A DNA stretch of 64,000 bases from Paenibacillus oleatilyticus (GCF_018998565.1 NZ_JAHNZO010000020.1:80809-144808), one strand, 5' to 3'. Positions 16,823 to 23,993 are shown, counted from the first letter of the stretch. A program made the numbers and translations. Notes: generated from the letters alone by a model not told the origin.

Positions 16823-17458
16823 TCAGCCCACGCCCTCGATACGTTCTACCTCCGCATACAGCTCCTCCGCGGCATTCCGCACTTCCTCACGCACCGAATC
16901 GCAAAGCCGGCGAATCTCTTCCTTATATAGAAGCAAAATTTGCGCCGTATAGTAAACGAAGCTGTAAAATGTCTGATCGGAGACGGGATCGTCCTCCCAA
17001 CGTTCCTCGTCCTCTTCTTCGTCTTCCGGCCAAAGCTCATTTTCATGAAGCAGATCGGTGATGGACGAGAACGGTTCCATCTCCACAACATGGCCTAGCG
17101 TATCTGCGCACGCAACCGCAATGGGCTGACACATCTTCAGGATCGCGACGACAAGCGCATTCAAACGCTCGCGCTCCTGCTCGCTTAATTCCTGCTTCGC
17201 GGAATCGTTCGCAGCTTCGCCAAGCACCCGCATCGCAAAAATGACGCCGAACGGCGTAGCGTGCCACAGCGTGCTTTGATGCTCAAGCTCCTCGCCCAAT
17301 CGCCCGGCAGCATTGTCCAGCGCCTCCATCTCTCCGTGAGCCATCGCATGAAACCATTGCGGGACCCCCGCCGCCCGTCCGTAGGAGGAGATCAGGCGCT
17401 GCCACGGAATGTCTTCCATTTTAACGTTTTTGATGAATGCCACATCCTGCTGAAGCAT
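16823..17458 (-). CDS. Unknown acidic protein in tailocin control region, 211 aa
   Basis: I do not recognise this protein. It starts MLQQDVAFIKNVKMEDIPWQ, is largely helical, and has a very acidic stretch (WPEDEEEDEERWEDD) near residues 143-157. There is no signal peptide or clear membrane segment. GGGGAG precedes the ATG. It has its own promoter (TATAAT at 17,498) and is framed by terminators at 17,549 and 16,790, so it is a single-gene unit between the sigma-like activator and the tail operon, exactly where head genes would begin in a phage. A regulatory or immunity-like role is possible but unsupported. Confidence 0.7.
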   Translation of the reverse strand: MLQQDVAFIKNVKMEDIPWQRLISSYGRAAGVPQWFHAMAHGEMEALDNAAGRLGEELEHQSTLWHATPFGVIFAMRVLGEAANDSAKQELSEQERERLNALVVAILKMCQPIAVACADTLGHVVEMEPFSSITDLLHENELWPEDEEEDEERWEDDPVSDQTFYSFVYYTAQILLLYKEEIRRLCDSVREEVRNAAEELYAEVERIEGVG

Positions 17459-17497
17459 CGGTTTCTCCCCATTTCCTCTTTATTGAAAATTAGCTTC

Positions 17498-17506
17498 ATT
17501 ATAGCA
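17498..17506 (-). promoter_or_regulatory. Extended -10 promoter of the 211-aa gene
   Basis: The minus strand reads GTGCTATAATG: consensus -10 TATAAT preceded by TGC (extended -10). The -35 region is poor (GTTCGG-like). The sequence is shared with the promoter candidate at 16,717. Confidence 0.65.
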
Positions 17507-17548
17507 CAAGCGAATCCTGCCGAACTGGCCAAGCAGACCCATAAACGC

Positions 17549-17576
17549 AAAAAAGAGCCGCAGACCGCTGCGACCC
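17549..17576 (-). terminator. Terminator after the sigma-like activator gene
   Basis: Minus strand GGGTCGCAG / CTGCGGCTC stem with CGGT loop and TTTTTT. It starts at the stop codon of the activator gene. Confidence 0.75.
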
Positions 17577-18088
17577 TAGCTAATCAATATTCCGTATTCC
17601 TTCAACGCTTTACGTCTCCATCCATAGAAGGTGGATAGGGAGATGCCCAGATCGCAAGCGATGTCATGCGGCTCGTTTCCATCCACATACAATAATTTGA
17701 GCACTTGCGCGTATTCGTGTTTAAAATCGTCCAGAGCGTCCATCGCTCGCTCCATCTGCTCTTTTTGCCGTCCCAGCTCCTCCAGCTCGCTTACCCGCGC
17801 CAATATCCCTTGATAGCCGTCCGACGTACCCATCTGCCCTTCCAATAGCGCCTTGATTTTCGCCTCCGCGCTTCGAAGCGCTTCTTGGTCTGCGCCGGAT
17901 GCCGCCAGCTTCCGCCATTGCCGGTGCAGGTCTTGCAGTTGACCGTCCTGGACAATCGTGCCGAGCCGCATCCCGCCGCTGACAGGGTACTTCTCAAGCA
18001 TCTTGATGCGTCCGACAAGCCGTTTATATCCGCGAAGCTGATCTATAGCCATCTTTTCGTAGTTTTGTTCGAGATTAAGCATCATCAT
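17576..18088 (-). CDS. Sigma-70 region 4-like transcription activator
   Basis: A 170-aa protein with a helical N-terminal two thirds and a C-terminal helix-turn-helix: LYVDGNEPHDIACDLGISLS followed by TFYGWRRKALKEYG (about residues 133-165), the pattern of sigma factor region 4 and of phage late activators such as PBSX Xpf. By analogy it should turn on the tail operon. It lies just upstream of that operon and downstream of the repressor-controlled small gene. Three consecutive ATG codons open the frame, so the start may vary by one or two residues. GAGGGG precedes them. Confidence 0.8.
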   Translation of the reverse strand: MMMLNLEQNYEKMAIDQLRGYKRLVGRIKMLEKYPVSGGMRLGTIVQDGQLQDLHRQWRKLAASGADQEALRSAEAKIKALLEGQMGTSDGYQGILARVSELEELGRQKEQMERAMDALDDFKHEYAQVLKLLYVDGNEPHDIACDLGISLSTFYGWRRKALKEYGILIS

Positions 18089-18162
18089 TCCGGTTTATTC
18101 CCCTCTCGTCATTCTCTGGAAGCATGTCCGATCGAACTTACAGCTTAAACTTGCAGCACCGT

Positions 18163-18480
18163 TCACCCGAGCTTTTCCGCCGCGTAGAGCAGCTCGTCAA
18201 AATATATCGTCGGAACGTCCGGCAGCCGTTCGGCGCCGTAGTGCCGGAGGAGCGCCCGAATTTCACATTGACGTCCGGCTTGAACAAGCCCGGCAAACTT
18301 CGTCCGGATCATCTCCAACGTTACCGGTTGACACGGTTCCCAAGAACCTGCTTGTCCGCTGTAAACCTGTTCCGCCTTGTTGTTCTTCGCCGTCGGTGCG
18401 GTAACTTGCCGCCGTTCTCTTACAAGGTTAGCCGGTTGAGCGTCGTTTGCAGATTCGAGGTTTTGGACGGGATTCGTCAT
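18163..18480 (-). CDS. Small phage protein under Xre control, 105 aa
   Basis: I use ATG 18480 (MTNPVQNLESAND) because GGAGG precedes it; the frame is open to ATG 18507 but without a ribosome site. The N-terminal half is polar. The C-terminal 50 residues (VTLEMIRTKFAGLVQAGRQC, then ALLRHYGAERLPDVP and LLYAAEKL) resemble the small helical domain seen at the end of many phage-encoded hypothetical proteins sometimes mislabelled as Rrp5-like. Function unknown. It is the first gene of the leftward early transcript and is driven by a promoter containing a repressor operator, so it is an early gene of the induced state, upstream of the sigma-like activator. Confidence 0.7.
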   Translation of the reverse strand: MTNPVQNLESANDAQPANLVRERRQVTAPTAKNNKAEQVYSGQAGSWEPCQPVTLEMIRTKFAGLVQAGRQCEIRALLRHYGAERLPDVPTIYFDELLYAAEKLG

Positions 18481-18528
18481 ATTCGAGGCGCCTCCATTCG
18501 TTAGCATATCGTTCGTTTTACGAAACTA

Positions 18529-18557
18529 AGAATAAGCTATTAGCTTCAAAATGACAA
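18529..18557 (-). promoter_or_regulatory. Leftward early promoter with operator in its spacer
   Basis: On the minus strand TTGTCA (18,557-18,552) and TATTCT (18,534-18,529) are separated by exactly 17 bases. The palindrome AGCT-N3-AGCT (18,535-18,545) lies in the spacer against the -10. It should drive the 105-aa gene and the sigma-like activator and be shut by the Xre repressor. Confidence 0.75.
18535..18545. promoter_or_regulatory. Operator OL for the Xre repressor (AGCT-ATT-AGCT)
   Basis: A perfect 13-bp palindrome around AGCTATTAGCT (AAGCTA-T-TAGCTT) inside the leftward promoter. A matching AGCT-N3-AGCT site lies in the rightward promoter. Confidence 0.7.
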
Positions 18558-18662
18558 CCATTTAATTTAATCATATAGATTAATTATCGCATAAAAACAC
18601 CCAAAAAACAAACCATTTGCTTAATTATTCTCCCATTTTCTTCATTTTCAGTTTTCCAAAGC

Positions 18663-18691
18663 TTGATTATTAAGCTAAAAGCTGATATAAT
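18663..18691 (+). promoter_or_regulatory. Rightward repressor promoter with operator in its spacer
   Basis: TTGATT (18,663-18,668), a 17-base spacer and TATAAT (18,686-18,691). The spacer contains AGCTAAAAGCT (18,673-18,683), the same AGCT-N3-AGCT pattern as the leftward operator. A further AGCT at 18,660-18,663 may be an extra half site. It drives the xre-immA pair. Confidence 0.8.
18673..18683. promoter_or_regulatory. Operator OR for the Xre repressor (AGCT-AAA-AGCT)
   Basis: Inverted AGCT half sites three bases apart between -35 and -10 of the repressor gene promoter, implying autoregulation. Confidence 0.65.
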
Positions 18692-18744
18692 GGAAACAAG
18701 TGTTCTTCTATTAAAAAGCCAGTTCAGAAAAGGTGACATGTCTT

Positions 18745-19191
18745 ATGGGGAATCGGGTGCGGGACATTCGAAAAGCAAGGAATATGGCGGGGACCGTTGT
18801 CGCCGAACTGTTGAACATTACGCCTCAATATTATTACGAGATCGAAAGGGGAAAAAAACGGCTGAGCGCCGATATGGCCGGCAAGCTCGCCGCCCATTTT
18901 CAAGTGACGACGGATTACCTTCTGGGCTTATCCGACGAGCCTTCACCGAACGTATCGGCCATGGAGGAGAAGCGGGACGCGTCTCCTTTGACACCCAAAG
19001 AAGAGAAGGACATCGCCCGGGATCTTGAACGAATGCTCAGCGATCTCGAGTCTGATGAAGCACTTGCCTTTCATGGCGAAACCTTGGATGAGGAGAGTAA
19101 AGAATTGCTGCGAATATCGCTAGAGAACTCCATGCGGCTTGCCAAACAATTAGCGAAACAGAAGTTTACCCCGAACAAATATCGAAAATAA
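18745..19191 (+). CDS. Xre-family repressor of the tailocin
   Basis: A 148-aa regulator. An HTH_3 domain spans residues about 3-60 (RVRDIRKARNMAG, then VAELLNITPQYYYEIERGKK and FQVTTDYLLGLSDE). The rest is acidic and helical, probably for dimerisation or for recognition by the protease. I chose ATG 18745, with AAGGTGA eight bases upstream, over the GTG at 18733. It is followed 25 bases later by the ImmA-type protease gene, the same pairing as Xre/XkdA in PBSX and ImmR/ImmA in ICEBs1. It most likely binds the AGCT-N3-AGCT operators and holds the locus silent until the protease removes it on DNA damage. Confidence 0.88.
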   Translation: MGNRVRDIRKARNMAGTVVAELLNITPQYYYEIERGKKRLSADMAGKLAAHFQVTTDYLLGLSDEPSPNVSAMEEKRDASPLTPKEEKDIARDLERMLSDLESDEALAFHGETLDEESKELLRISLENSMRLAKQLAKQKFTPNKYRK

Positions 19192-19216
19192 AATCGGTAC
19201 GGGGGTAGATAAGCAG

Positions 19217-19687
19217 ATGCGAAATTCGAAACAAGCAGCCTTGCAACTGATTAAAAAGTACGGAACGAACAACCCTTTCAAAATCGCATCTCAGAAAAAC
19301 ATCCATGTTCTCTTTGAGCCGCTCGGCAATGTTCTCGGCTACTTCAGCACGTACAAACGAATCCGCTTCATCCATATCAACCAAGGCCTGGATAAATCCG
19401 GCCAGCGCTTTACGTGCGCACACGAGCTCGGGCACGTGATCCTTCACCCCAAGGTGAATACGCCCTTCCTTCGCAGGAATACGCTCGTTTCGATCGACCG
19501 GATCGAGAGCGAAGCCAATCAGTTCGCCGTCGAGCTGCTGATGCCCGACGAACTCATTCTGGGCGGCATGACGATCTACGAAGCGGCGGCAGCAAGCGGC
19601 GTGCCGCAGGAAGTAGCGCATTTAAAGAGTCTCCCGAAGCGGCAGCGCAGTATCTGGAAAAGTGAAGATACATATTTTACCATCTAG
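19217..19687 (+). CDS. ImmA/IrrE-family metallopeptidase (XkdA-like)
   Basis: A 156-aa protein with the zinc protease motif HELGH at residues 69-73 (in CAHELGHVILHP) and the third-ligand region ESEANQFAVELLMP near 98-111. ImmA-type proteases cleave their partner Xre repressor when the element is induced. GGGGGTAG precedes the ATG. The gene directly follows the repressor and ends with a strong terminator. I infer that it is the inducing protease for the tail operon; how it is activated cannot be read from the sequence. Confidence 0.9.
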   Translation: MRNSKQAALQLIKKYGTNNPFKIASQKNIHVLFEPLGNVLGYFSTYKRIRFIHINQGLDKSGQRFTCAHELGHVILHPKVNTPFLRRNTLVSIDRIESEANQFAVELLMPDELILGGMTIYEAAAASGVPQEVAHLKSLPKRQRSIWKSEDTYFTI

Positions 19688-19707
19688 CCAACGTAAGTAA
19701 AACACAG

Positions 19708-19746
19708 AGCCGGTGCTCCTAAACGCGGGAAACACCGGCTTTTTTA
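19708..19746 (+). terminator. Terminator of the xre-immA operon
   Basis: Stem AGCCGGTG / CACCGGCT with a 17-base loop, followed by TTTTTT. Confidence 0.85.
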
Positions 19747-19780
19747 TAGAAAGCTCACAACAGTACTCCTCATAGAAAAA

Positions 19781-19811
19781 TAGACCGCCCCCCACGAGAG
19801 AGAACGGTCTA
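19781..19811 (-). terminator. Terminator of the arpU-like gene
   Basis: Minus-strand stem TAGACCG / CGGTCTA followed by TTTTTC, 13 bases past the stop of the ArpU-like gene. Confidence 0.75.
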
Positions 19812-19823
19812 TTTGTTGCCTGC

Positions 19824-20264
19824 TTACTGTGTTATCAGCTCGAACCCGCAATCCACTTCCAAAAATAAAGCCATTTCGTACATCGCCGCAAGTCGCTGCC
19901 GATCGTATGTATCCTTGGACATGCTCAGTCGGTCGCATACTTGCATATCCGTCGGCGTATTTTGCCGCATATACCGCGTTTCGATGATCGACCGCTGCTT
20001 GTCCGGCAGCAGGCTCAGCGCGATTTCCACGGAATCGCACACGTAACTGCGGTGCATTTGCTCGTTTACATTGTATACGGCGATCTGCGCGGTAGGATCG
20101 CTTACCGCATTCGTCGCCCCGTGGTACCGCGGATCGTAACTGGCGGTAACCCGGGCTTCGCGTCGTTCGAAGCTGCTGTATTTGTAGCTCCGGTACAGAG
20201 CCAGCCGTTCTTCCATGGCTGCGCGGACGGCTTTTTTTTGCGCAAGTGTGAGCGTATCGTTCAT
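19824..20264 (-). CDS. ArpU-type phage transcription regulator
   Basis: A 146-aa protein using ATG 20264 (MNDTLTLAQKKAVRAAMEER), with AAAGGTGG just upstream; the frame extends further but without a ribosome site. The C-terminal part has a sigma-like fold: VEIALSLLPDKQRSIIETRY, then TPTDMQVCDRLSMSKDTYDR and a YEMALFLEV helix, the pattern of the ArpU family of late-gene regulators (ArpU controls muramidase export in Enterococcus). It is transcribed away from the second Xre gene and ends in its own terminator. With the activator at 17,576 the locus thus has two sigma-like regulators. Confidence 0.75.
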   Translation of the reverse strand: MNDTLTLAQKKAVRAAMEERLALYRSYKYSSFERREARVTASYDPRYHGATNAVSDPTAQIAVYNVNEQMHRSYVCDSVEIALSLLPDKQRSIIETRYMRQNTPTDMQVCDRLSMSKDTYDRQRLAAMYEMALFLEVDCGFELITQ

Positions 20265-20372
20265 AGCGACCACCTTTCGATTCACCCGAATGGATATTCT
20301 TGCAGCGGACAAGCAACCGCGGGCTGCTGTTCACCGTTTCTTGTTTTGTGTTAGTAACATTATCACACTTTC

Positions 20373-20385
20373 TTGCTATTAGCAA
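20373..20385. promoter_or_regulatory. Operator in second switch (TTGCTATTAGCAA)
   Basis: A perfect 13-bp palindrome in the divergent region between the ArpU-like and second Xre genes. It overlaps the likely leftward promoter: the minus strand reads GATAAT about 18 bases after TTGTTG. Its core GCTATTAGC is also the core of the operator at 18,535. Confidence 0.65.
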
Positions 20386-20402
20386 CAATATTCAAAATAA
20401 CA

Positions 20403-20431
20403 TTTACTAATAGCAAGTAAACGTGTATAAT
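20403..20431 (+). promoter_or_regulatory. Promoter of second xre gene with overlapping operator
   Basis: TTTACT (20,403-20,408), a 17-base spacer and TATAAT (20,426-20,431), the latter also preceded by TG. The operator-like TTACTAATAGCAA (20,404-20,416), one base away from the palindrome at 20,373, overlaps the -35. Confidence 0.75.
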
Positions 20432-20457
20432 AGAAGAACAAGAAAGGATGTGCGCGG

Positions 20458-21129
20458 ATGAACGTTCAGCAGTTCGGAGCCTATTTAAAAAGCTTGAGGG
20501 AAGCCAAGGGGCTGACGCTTACCCAACTGGGCGATCGGATCGGCTACTCGAACCCTTATTTGTCCCAGATCGAAACGGGCAAGAAAAAAAACATGCCCTC
20601 GCCCGAGCTGCTGGAGAAGCTGGTCGAACCGCTTGGCGTCGAGTATGCCGATCTGATGGCAGCTGCCGGCTACCAGAAGCTTGCTGATACCCACAAGTAC
20701 CGGCAGGCGTTCCAAGACCTGCTCGATATTCTCGGGATCGACCTCGACGGGATCGTTCAAGCCCTTCCCGTCATTCCCCGGGCGGCCCTCAAACGATTGG
20801 AACGGGATTATCGCCCGTTCTTCGGCGACGATTTCGAGATTACGCCGGACACGCTGCAAGCTTTGCTTCAGCAAGATCCGCCGAAGGTCGAGATTTACAA
20901 GCTGATCGGCCAATTGGAAAGCATGGCGGGGCAGTTCCGAACGCCAGGAGCGGACGCCGAAAAAACCGATACCCAGACGCTCGAGCATCTGTACGATATC
21001 GGCAAATCGCTCCAATATATTGACGGCCTCCAATACAACGGCCACCTGCTCACCGATCAAGACCGGCAGCGCATTCTCGGAATGCTCAAGCTGCTGTTCC
21101 CGCAATACGAGGAGCAGGCCAACGATTGA
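20458..21129 (+). CDS. Second Xre-family regulator
   Basis: A 223-aa protein. HTH_3 domain at residues 5-65 (FGAYLKSLREAKGLTLTQLG, then SNPYLSQIETGKKKNMPSPE). The C-terminal 150 residues are helical with no family that I recognise and no protease or sugar-binding motif. AAAGGA precedes the ATG. It is divergent from the ArpU-like gene with palindromic operators in between, so it probably regulates both itself and that gene. It is longer than the first repressor and lacks a paired protease. Confidence 0.85.
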   Translation: MNVQQFGAYLKSLREAKGLTLTQLGDRIGYSNPYLSQIETGKKKNMPSPELLEKLVEPLGVEYADLMAAAGYQKLADTHKYRQAFQDLLDILGIDLDGIVQALPVIPRAALKRLERDYRPFFGDDFEITPDTLQALLQQDPPKVEIYKLIGQLESMAGQFRTPGADAEKTDTQTLEHLYDIGKSLQYIDGLQYNGHLLTDQDRQRILGMLKLLFPQYEEQAND

Positions 21130-21137
21130 GACGGGCA

Positions 21138-22370
21138 CTACAGGTGTTCGCTCTCCAGCAAAGCCCCTTTTTTCCGAAACTGCAGCTGCACAAATCCGTA
21201 TGCGGCTGAAACGAGCAGCACGCAGCCGGAAGCGATGTAAACCAAACGAACGCCGATAACGTCTGTTACGATTCCGATCACCGCAATAGAGAGCATCGTG
21301 ATGAGCTGGACCAAGGTAGACCGGGCTGCCGCCACTTTAAGCAAAGTATGCTCGTCCGAGCTGTTTTGAACCATCGATTCTTGCGCCAGATCGCGGATTT
21401 GATAAGCCGGCCCCATCAACAGGACGAGCAGCAGCGCCAGCATGCTGTTCGATACGAACCCGTACAGCAGTGTCAGCACACCGAACAATGACGCTCCCAA
21501 TAGCATACTCACGGTCAGCTTCCCCTGCATCCGGCGGGAAAGACGAAGGACAATCAAACCGCCAACGATGGTGCCTAAATAGTAACCGCCGTTAATATAT
21601 CCCCACCAGGCTTCACCTTCGTGCAAAGCCTCTTTGACAAAAGTTAACGTGACGGCTCCGATCCAGATCGTGCCGACCCAAGATTCGATTAGATCCATCA
21701 TGACAAGGACACGCAGTCCTTCATGCCTGTAAAGAATTTTCCAGCCTGCCGTTAATCCGGCAACAAATCCTTGTTCGCTCCGAAGCCCTGCCGGTTCATG
21801 CTTCTTCCCGTGCCGCTTCAGAAGGAACATGCATCCGATCGATACGACGAGTAAAGCAAACGTAATCCCAAGCGCAGCGCCTTGGCCTAAGATGGTCAGC
21901 AGCACGCCACCCAAAGTCCATCCGGCAAATTGGAATGTTTGGTCCACCGTCGACAGCAAGCCGATCGCTCTCACCCGCTCACTCTCAGGTACAACGGCTC
22001 GGAGCAGCGAGCTTTTTACAGGCGAGAACCAGCCGTTGAAAAAAGAAATGATCGCAAGCAGCCCCATGATGACAACCAAGGTCAAAGCGGAAACGTCCTG
22101 CGTTAGCATCAGCGCAAGACACAGGAGAATAACCAGCTGCGTCGTTTGCGAAAAGATCAGCAGCGCGGGAAGCCGAAACCGGTCGGCAAACGACGGCAAA
22201 ACGACGCCGCTGACCATTCGCGAAATGGCGCTGATTAGCGTCACGGCCGCGGACAACGCCGTCGAACCGGTCTGCGCGTACAAATGCATGACCACAACCA
22301 TCGTATAAAGCGCAAAGCCGAGGTTGGTTGTCGTTTGGCTGACCAATAAAGCGTAAAATGAACGGTTCAA
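21138..22370 (-). CDS. MFS transporter, drug efflux type
   Basis: A membrane protein of about 410 aa with some 10-12 hydrophobic segments, of the MFS_3 / enterobactin exporter-like group (FADRFRLPALLIF loop between helices 2 and 3, and KRHGKKHEPAG in the central loop). I prefer the TTG at 22370 with GGGGGA six bases before it; an ATG at 22397 in the same frame lacks a ribosome site. Substrate unknown; macrolide or peptide export are typical for relatives. It converges on the second xre gene with eight bases between stops, and may be a chromosomal gene bordering the tailocin. Confidence 0.82.
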   Translation of the reverse strand: MNRSFYALLVSQTTTNLGFALYTMVVVMHLYAQTGSTALSAAVTLISAISRMVSGVVLPSFADRFRLPALLIFSQTTQLVILLCLALMLTQDVSALTLVVIMGLLAIISFFNGWFSPVKSSLLRAVVPESERVRAIGLLSTVDQTFQFAGWTLGGVLLTILGQGAALGITFALLVVSIGCMFLLKRHGKKHEPAGLRSEQGFVAGLTAGWKILYRHEGLRVLVMMDLIESWVGTIWIGAVTLTFVKEALHEGEAWWGYINGGYYLGTIVGGLIVLRLSRRMQGKLTVSMLLGASLFGVLTLLYGFVSNSMLALLLVLLMGPAYQIRDLAQESMVQNSSDEHTLLKVAAARSTLVQLITMLSIAVIGIVTDVIGVRLVYIASGCVLLVSAAYGFVQLQFRKKGALLESEHL

Positions 22371-22397
22371 GCGCAATCCCCCGCAGATTAAATACAC

Positions 22398-22733
22398 TTT
22401 TTATACTCGTATGTATGTTAAGTATGCAGGATTTATTATAAATGCGCCGGCTTGAGGAAGCAATTGTTTTCTGGAAATACATTGAAGAAACCTGATCGAC
22501 GACGATCTACGTAACAGGGTGTTGTAAGGCCGAGGGACCCCGGAGGACACTTATAGGCTGCTTAACTGGAGCCGGATTTATTTGGATCACAAGAAACAAT
22601 TAAGTTGTCGGAGTTACATCCGGGGCAATATATCAACTACAACGGTGAGGTCATTACAAAAGAGCAGGCAGTAAAGATCGTCGCTTCAGGAGAGCGTCCG
22701 GTACTGTACACGGTGTTGTCGCGCGGCCTTTCT
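22398..22733. other. Intergenic stretch with a doubtful ORF
   Basis: A plus-strand frame is open from a CTG near 22,569 and a TTG at 22,605 to 22,862. Its first part reads SELHPGQYINYNGEVITKEQ and looks protein-like, but the second half is antisense to the His-rich gene and there is no ribosome site. It may be the end of a lost gene. Nothing else is visible here. Confidence 0.3.
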
Positions 22734-23066
22734 TCAGTCGATGTACCATTCGCCAGTCCAAGGATCTTGCACCCAGCGGGCATGATGGTAAAAATGATGC
22801 CCGTGCATATCATGATGGTGGTGCGGATAGTGGTGCCGATGGAACGGATTGAAGCCGTGTAGATTGAAGCTGTGAGGATTGAAGCTTTGAGGATGCGTTA
22901 AACCGAGATATTGGTGATAATGCTGACCTTGAGACGGCCAATAAGGATTAGGTGGAAAGTGCTGAGTAGGCTGACCTGAAGGGCCGTGACCGTGCCACCA
23001 AGGATAACGATACGGATGGATGTGTTCGAACTCCTCTGCGGTTTCGATTATCGTCTCTTGAGACAT
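22734..23066 (-). CDS. Histidine-rich small protein
   Basis: A 110-aa protein starting MSQETIIETAEEFEHIHPYR with GAGGAG upstream (start ATG 23066). About a fifth of the residues are His, in runs such as HRHHYPHHHHDMHGHHFYHH, with many Pro, Tyr, Trp and Asn. No signal peptide is visible. Such composition fits metal binding or a spore coat protein of the His/Tyr-rich kind found in Bacillales. I do not recognise a family. SFNPHSFNLHGFNPFHRHH near residues 68-86 contains a short degenerate repeat (SFNPH, SFNLH, GFNPF). Confidence 0.65.
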   Translation of the reverse strand: MSQETIIETAEEFEHIHPYRYPWWHGHGPSGQPTQHFPPNPYWPSQGQHYHQYLGLTHPQSFNPHSFNLHGFNPFHRHHYPHHHHDMHGHHFYHHARWVQDPWTGEWYID

Positions 23067-23305
23067 TTTTGATTTCTCCTCTCTGACTAGAACATACTCC
23101 ACCATATGTCAGTGAGGGGGAATTGGGCACTTATCCATCTAAAAAAATGGGCTTAAAGAGGACTTATCCCTCTCTGTAAGGGGAATGGATGATAATTCCC
23201 TCTTTTTCCCAAGTACCGAAACAGAGCCGCTATTATTGAGTAATCACGAATGGCGTAAAGGTACGCTCTCTCAGTTTAGATGTTTATTGGGCAGATTTCG
23301 GCGAG

Positions 23306-23809
23306 GTGAATATAGACAAAAGCTTGCCGATAGATTGGGAATTTATAGATGATCCTAAAAATGAAAGCTCTTTTGGTGAAGTTGACATGCCAGAATGGTA
23401 CATGCGAGAGTTGAAAGAATTTTATCACCAATGGAAAATCGATAAACTTAAAGTAGGGGACCTATGGAAAGGCGGAGACAGACAATTCATATTTCATAGT
23501 GGATTTGGTGAACCATACTACCCTTCTACTACTACTAGGACATGGGCAAAATTTTTAAAGCGAAACAAATTCAGACATATACGTCTTCACCATCTTCGTC
23601 ACACATCCGGATCACTTCTTTTCGAGGCCGGCGAACAGATGAAATCCATACAAGAAAGACTTCGGCATTCACGTGAACAAACGATATGTGATATATACGT
23701 TCATGTTTCCAAAAAGAAGAAAAAACAGACTGCCAAAGCGTTCGATAAGTTCGATCCGAAAGCGAGTGGCACCAGTTTGGCACCAACATCAGAAAATGAG
23801 GTAAATTAA
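23306..23809 (+). pseudogene. 5'-truncated tyrosine recombinase (phage integrase)
   Basis: This is the C-terminal half of a phage-type tyrosine recombinase. The catalytic box is present (RLHHLRHTSGSLLFEAGEQM), followed by RLRHSREQTICDIYVHV with the histidine and the nucleophilic tyrosine. The frame continues upstream to about 23,240 with residues matching the region around the first catalytic arginine (VRSLSLDVYWADFGEVNIDK), then meets a stop; the N-terminal DNA-binding domains are missing. A normal member would have about 370 aa. The position, 50 bases from the 3' end of tRNA-Gly, fits an old integration site. It is probably inactive. Confidence 0.8.
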
Positions 23810-23826
23810 CAACCTATAAAAATGAC

Positions 23827-23855
23827 AAAAACCCTTGATATACAAGGGTTTTTCT
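23827..23855 (+). terminator. Terminator after the integrase remnant
   Basis: AAAACCCTTG-ATATA-CAAGGGTTTTT: 7-10 bp stem with a T-run on both strands; may also end tRNA-Gly transcription from the other side. Confidence 0.8.
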
Positions 23856-23859
23856 TGTA

Positions 23860-23930
23860 AGCGGGTGATGGGAATCGAACCCACGCCACCAGCTTGGGAA
23901 GCTGGAGTTCTACCATTGAACTACACCCGC
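23860..23930 (-). tRNA. tRNA-Gly(CCC)
   Basis: Full cloverleaf: acceptor stem GCGGGTG / CACCCGC, anticodon stem CCAGC / GCTGG with loop TTCCCAA (anticodon CCC), T-arm GTGGGTTCGATTCCCAT. CCA is not encoded. The 3' end faces the integrase remnant. Confidence 0.95.
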
Positions 23931-23993
23931 GCGAAAAGGGATTGCGCTTATTTATTATAAGCGTTCCCTATCGTTTTGTCCAGAGGCGGCCCG

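Larger units (their letters stand above)
1..21129. other. Headless contractile tail locus, candidate R-type tailocin
   Basis: All structural genes on the minus strand between about 16.6 kb and the left edge are tail, baseplate, fibre or lysis genes in the order of the PBSX prophage of Bacillus subtilis (xkdI-like through xkdU, fibres, holin, hydrolase). Upstream of the tail terminator, where PBSX-like phages carry terminase, portal, protease and capsid genes, there are only regulators and small unknown genes. There are no replication genes and no intact integrase. This is the layout known from phage tail-like bacteriocins such as diffocins. The left end lies outside the window, so a displaced head module cannot be excluded formally, but it would be in an unusual place. 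The boundary at 21,129 is my choice, after the second Xre regulator. Confidence 0.75.

Noticed and set aside
18663..19028. TTG-started ORF overlapping the repressor gene in another frame
   Set aside because: Its start lies on the -35 element of the repressor promoter and its product is Arg-rich shadow sequence.
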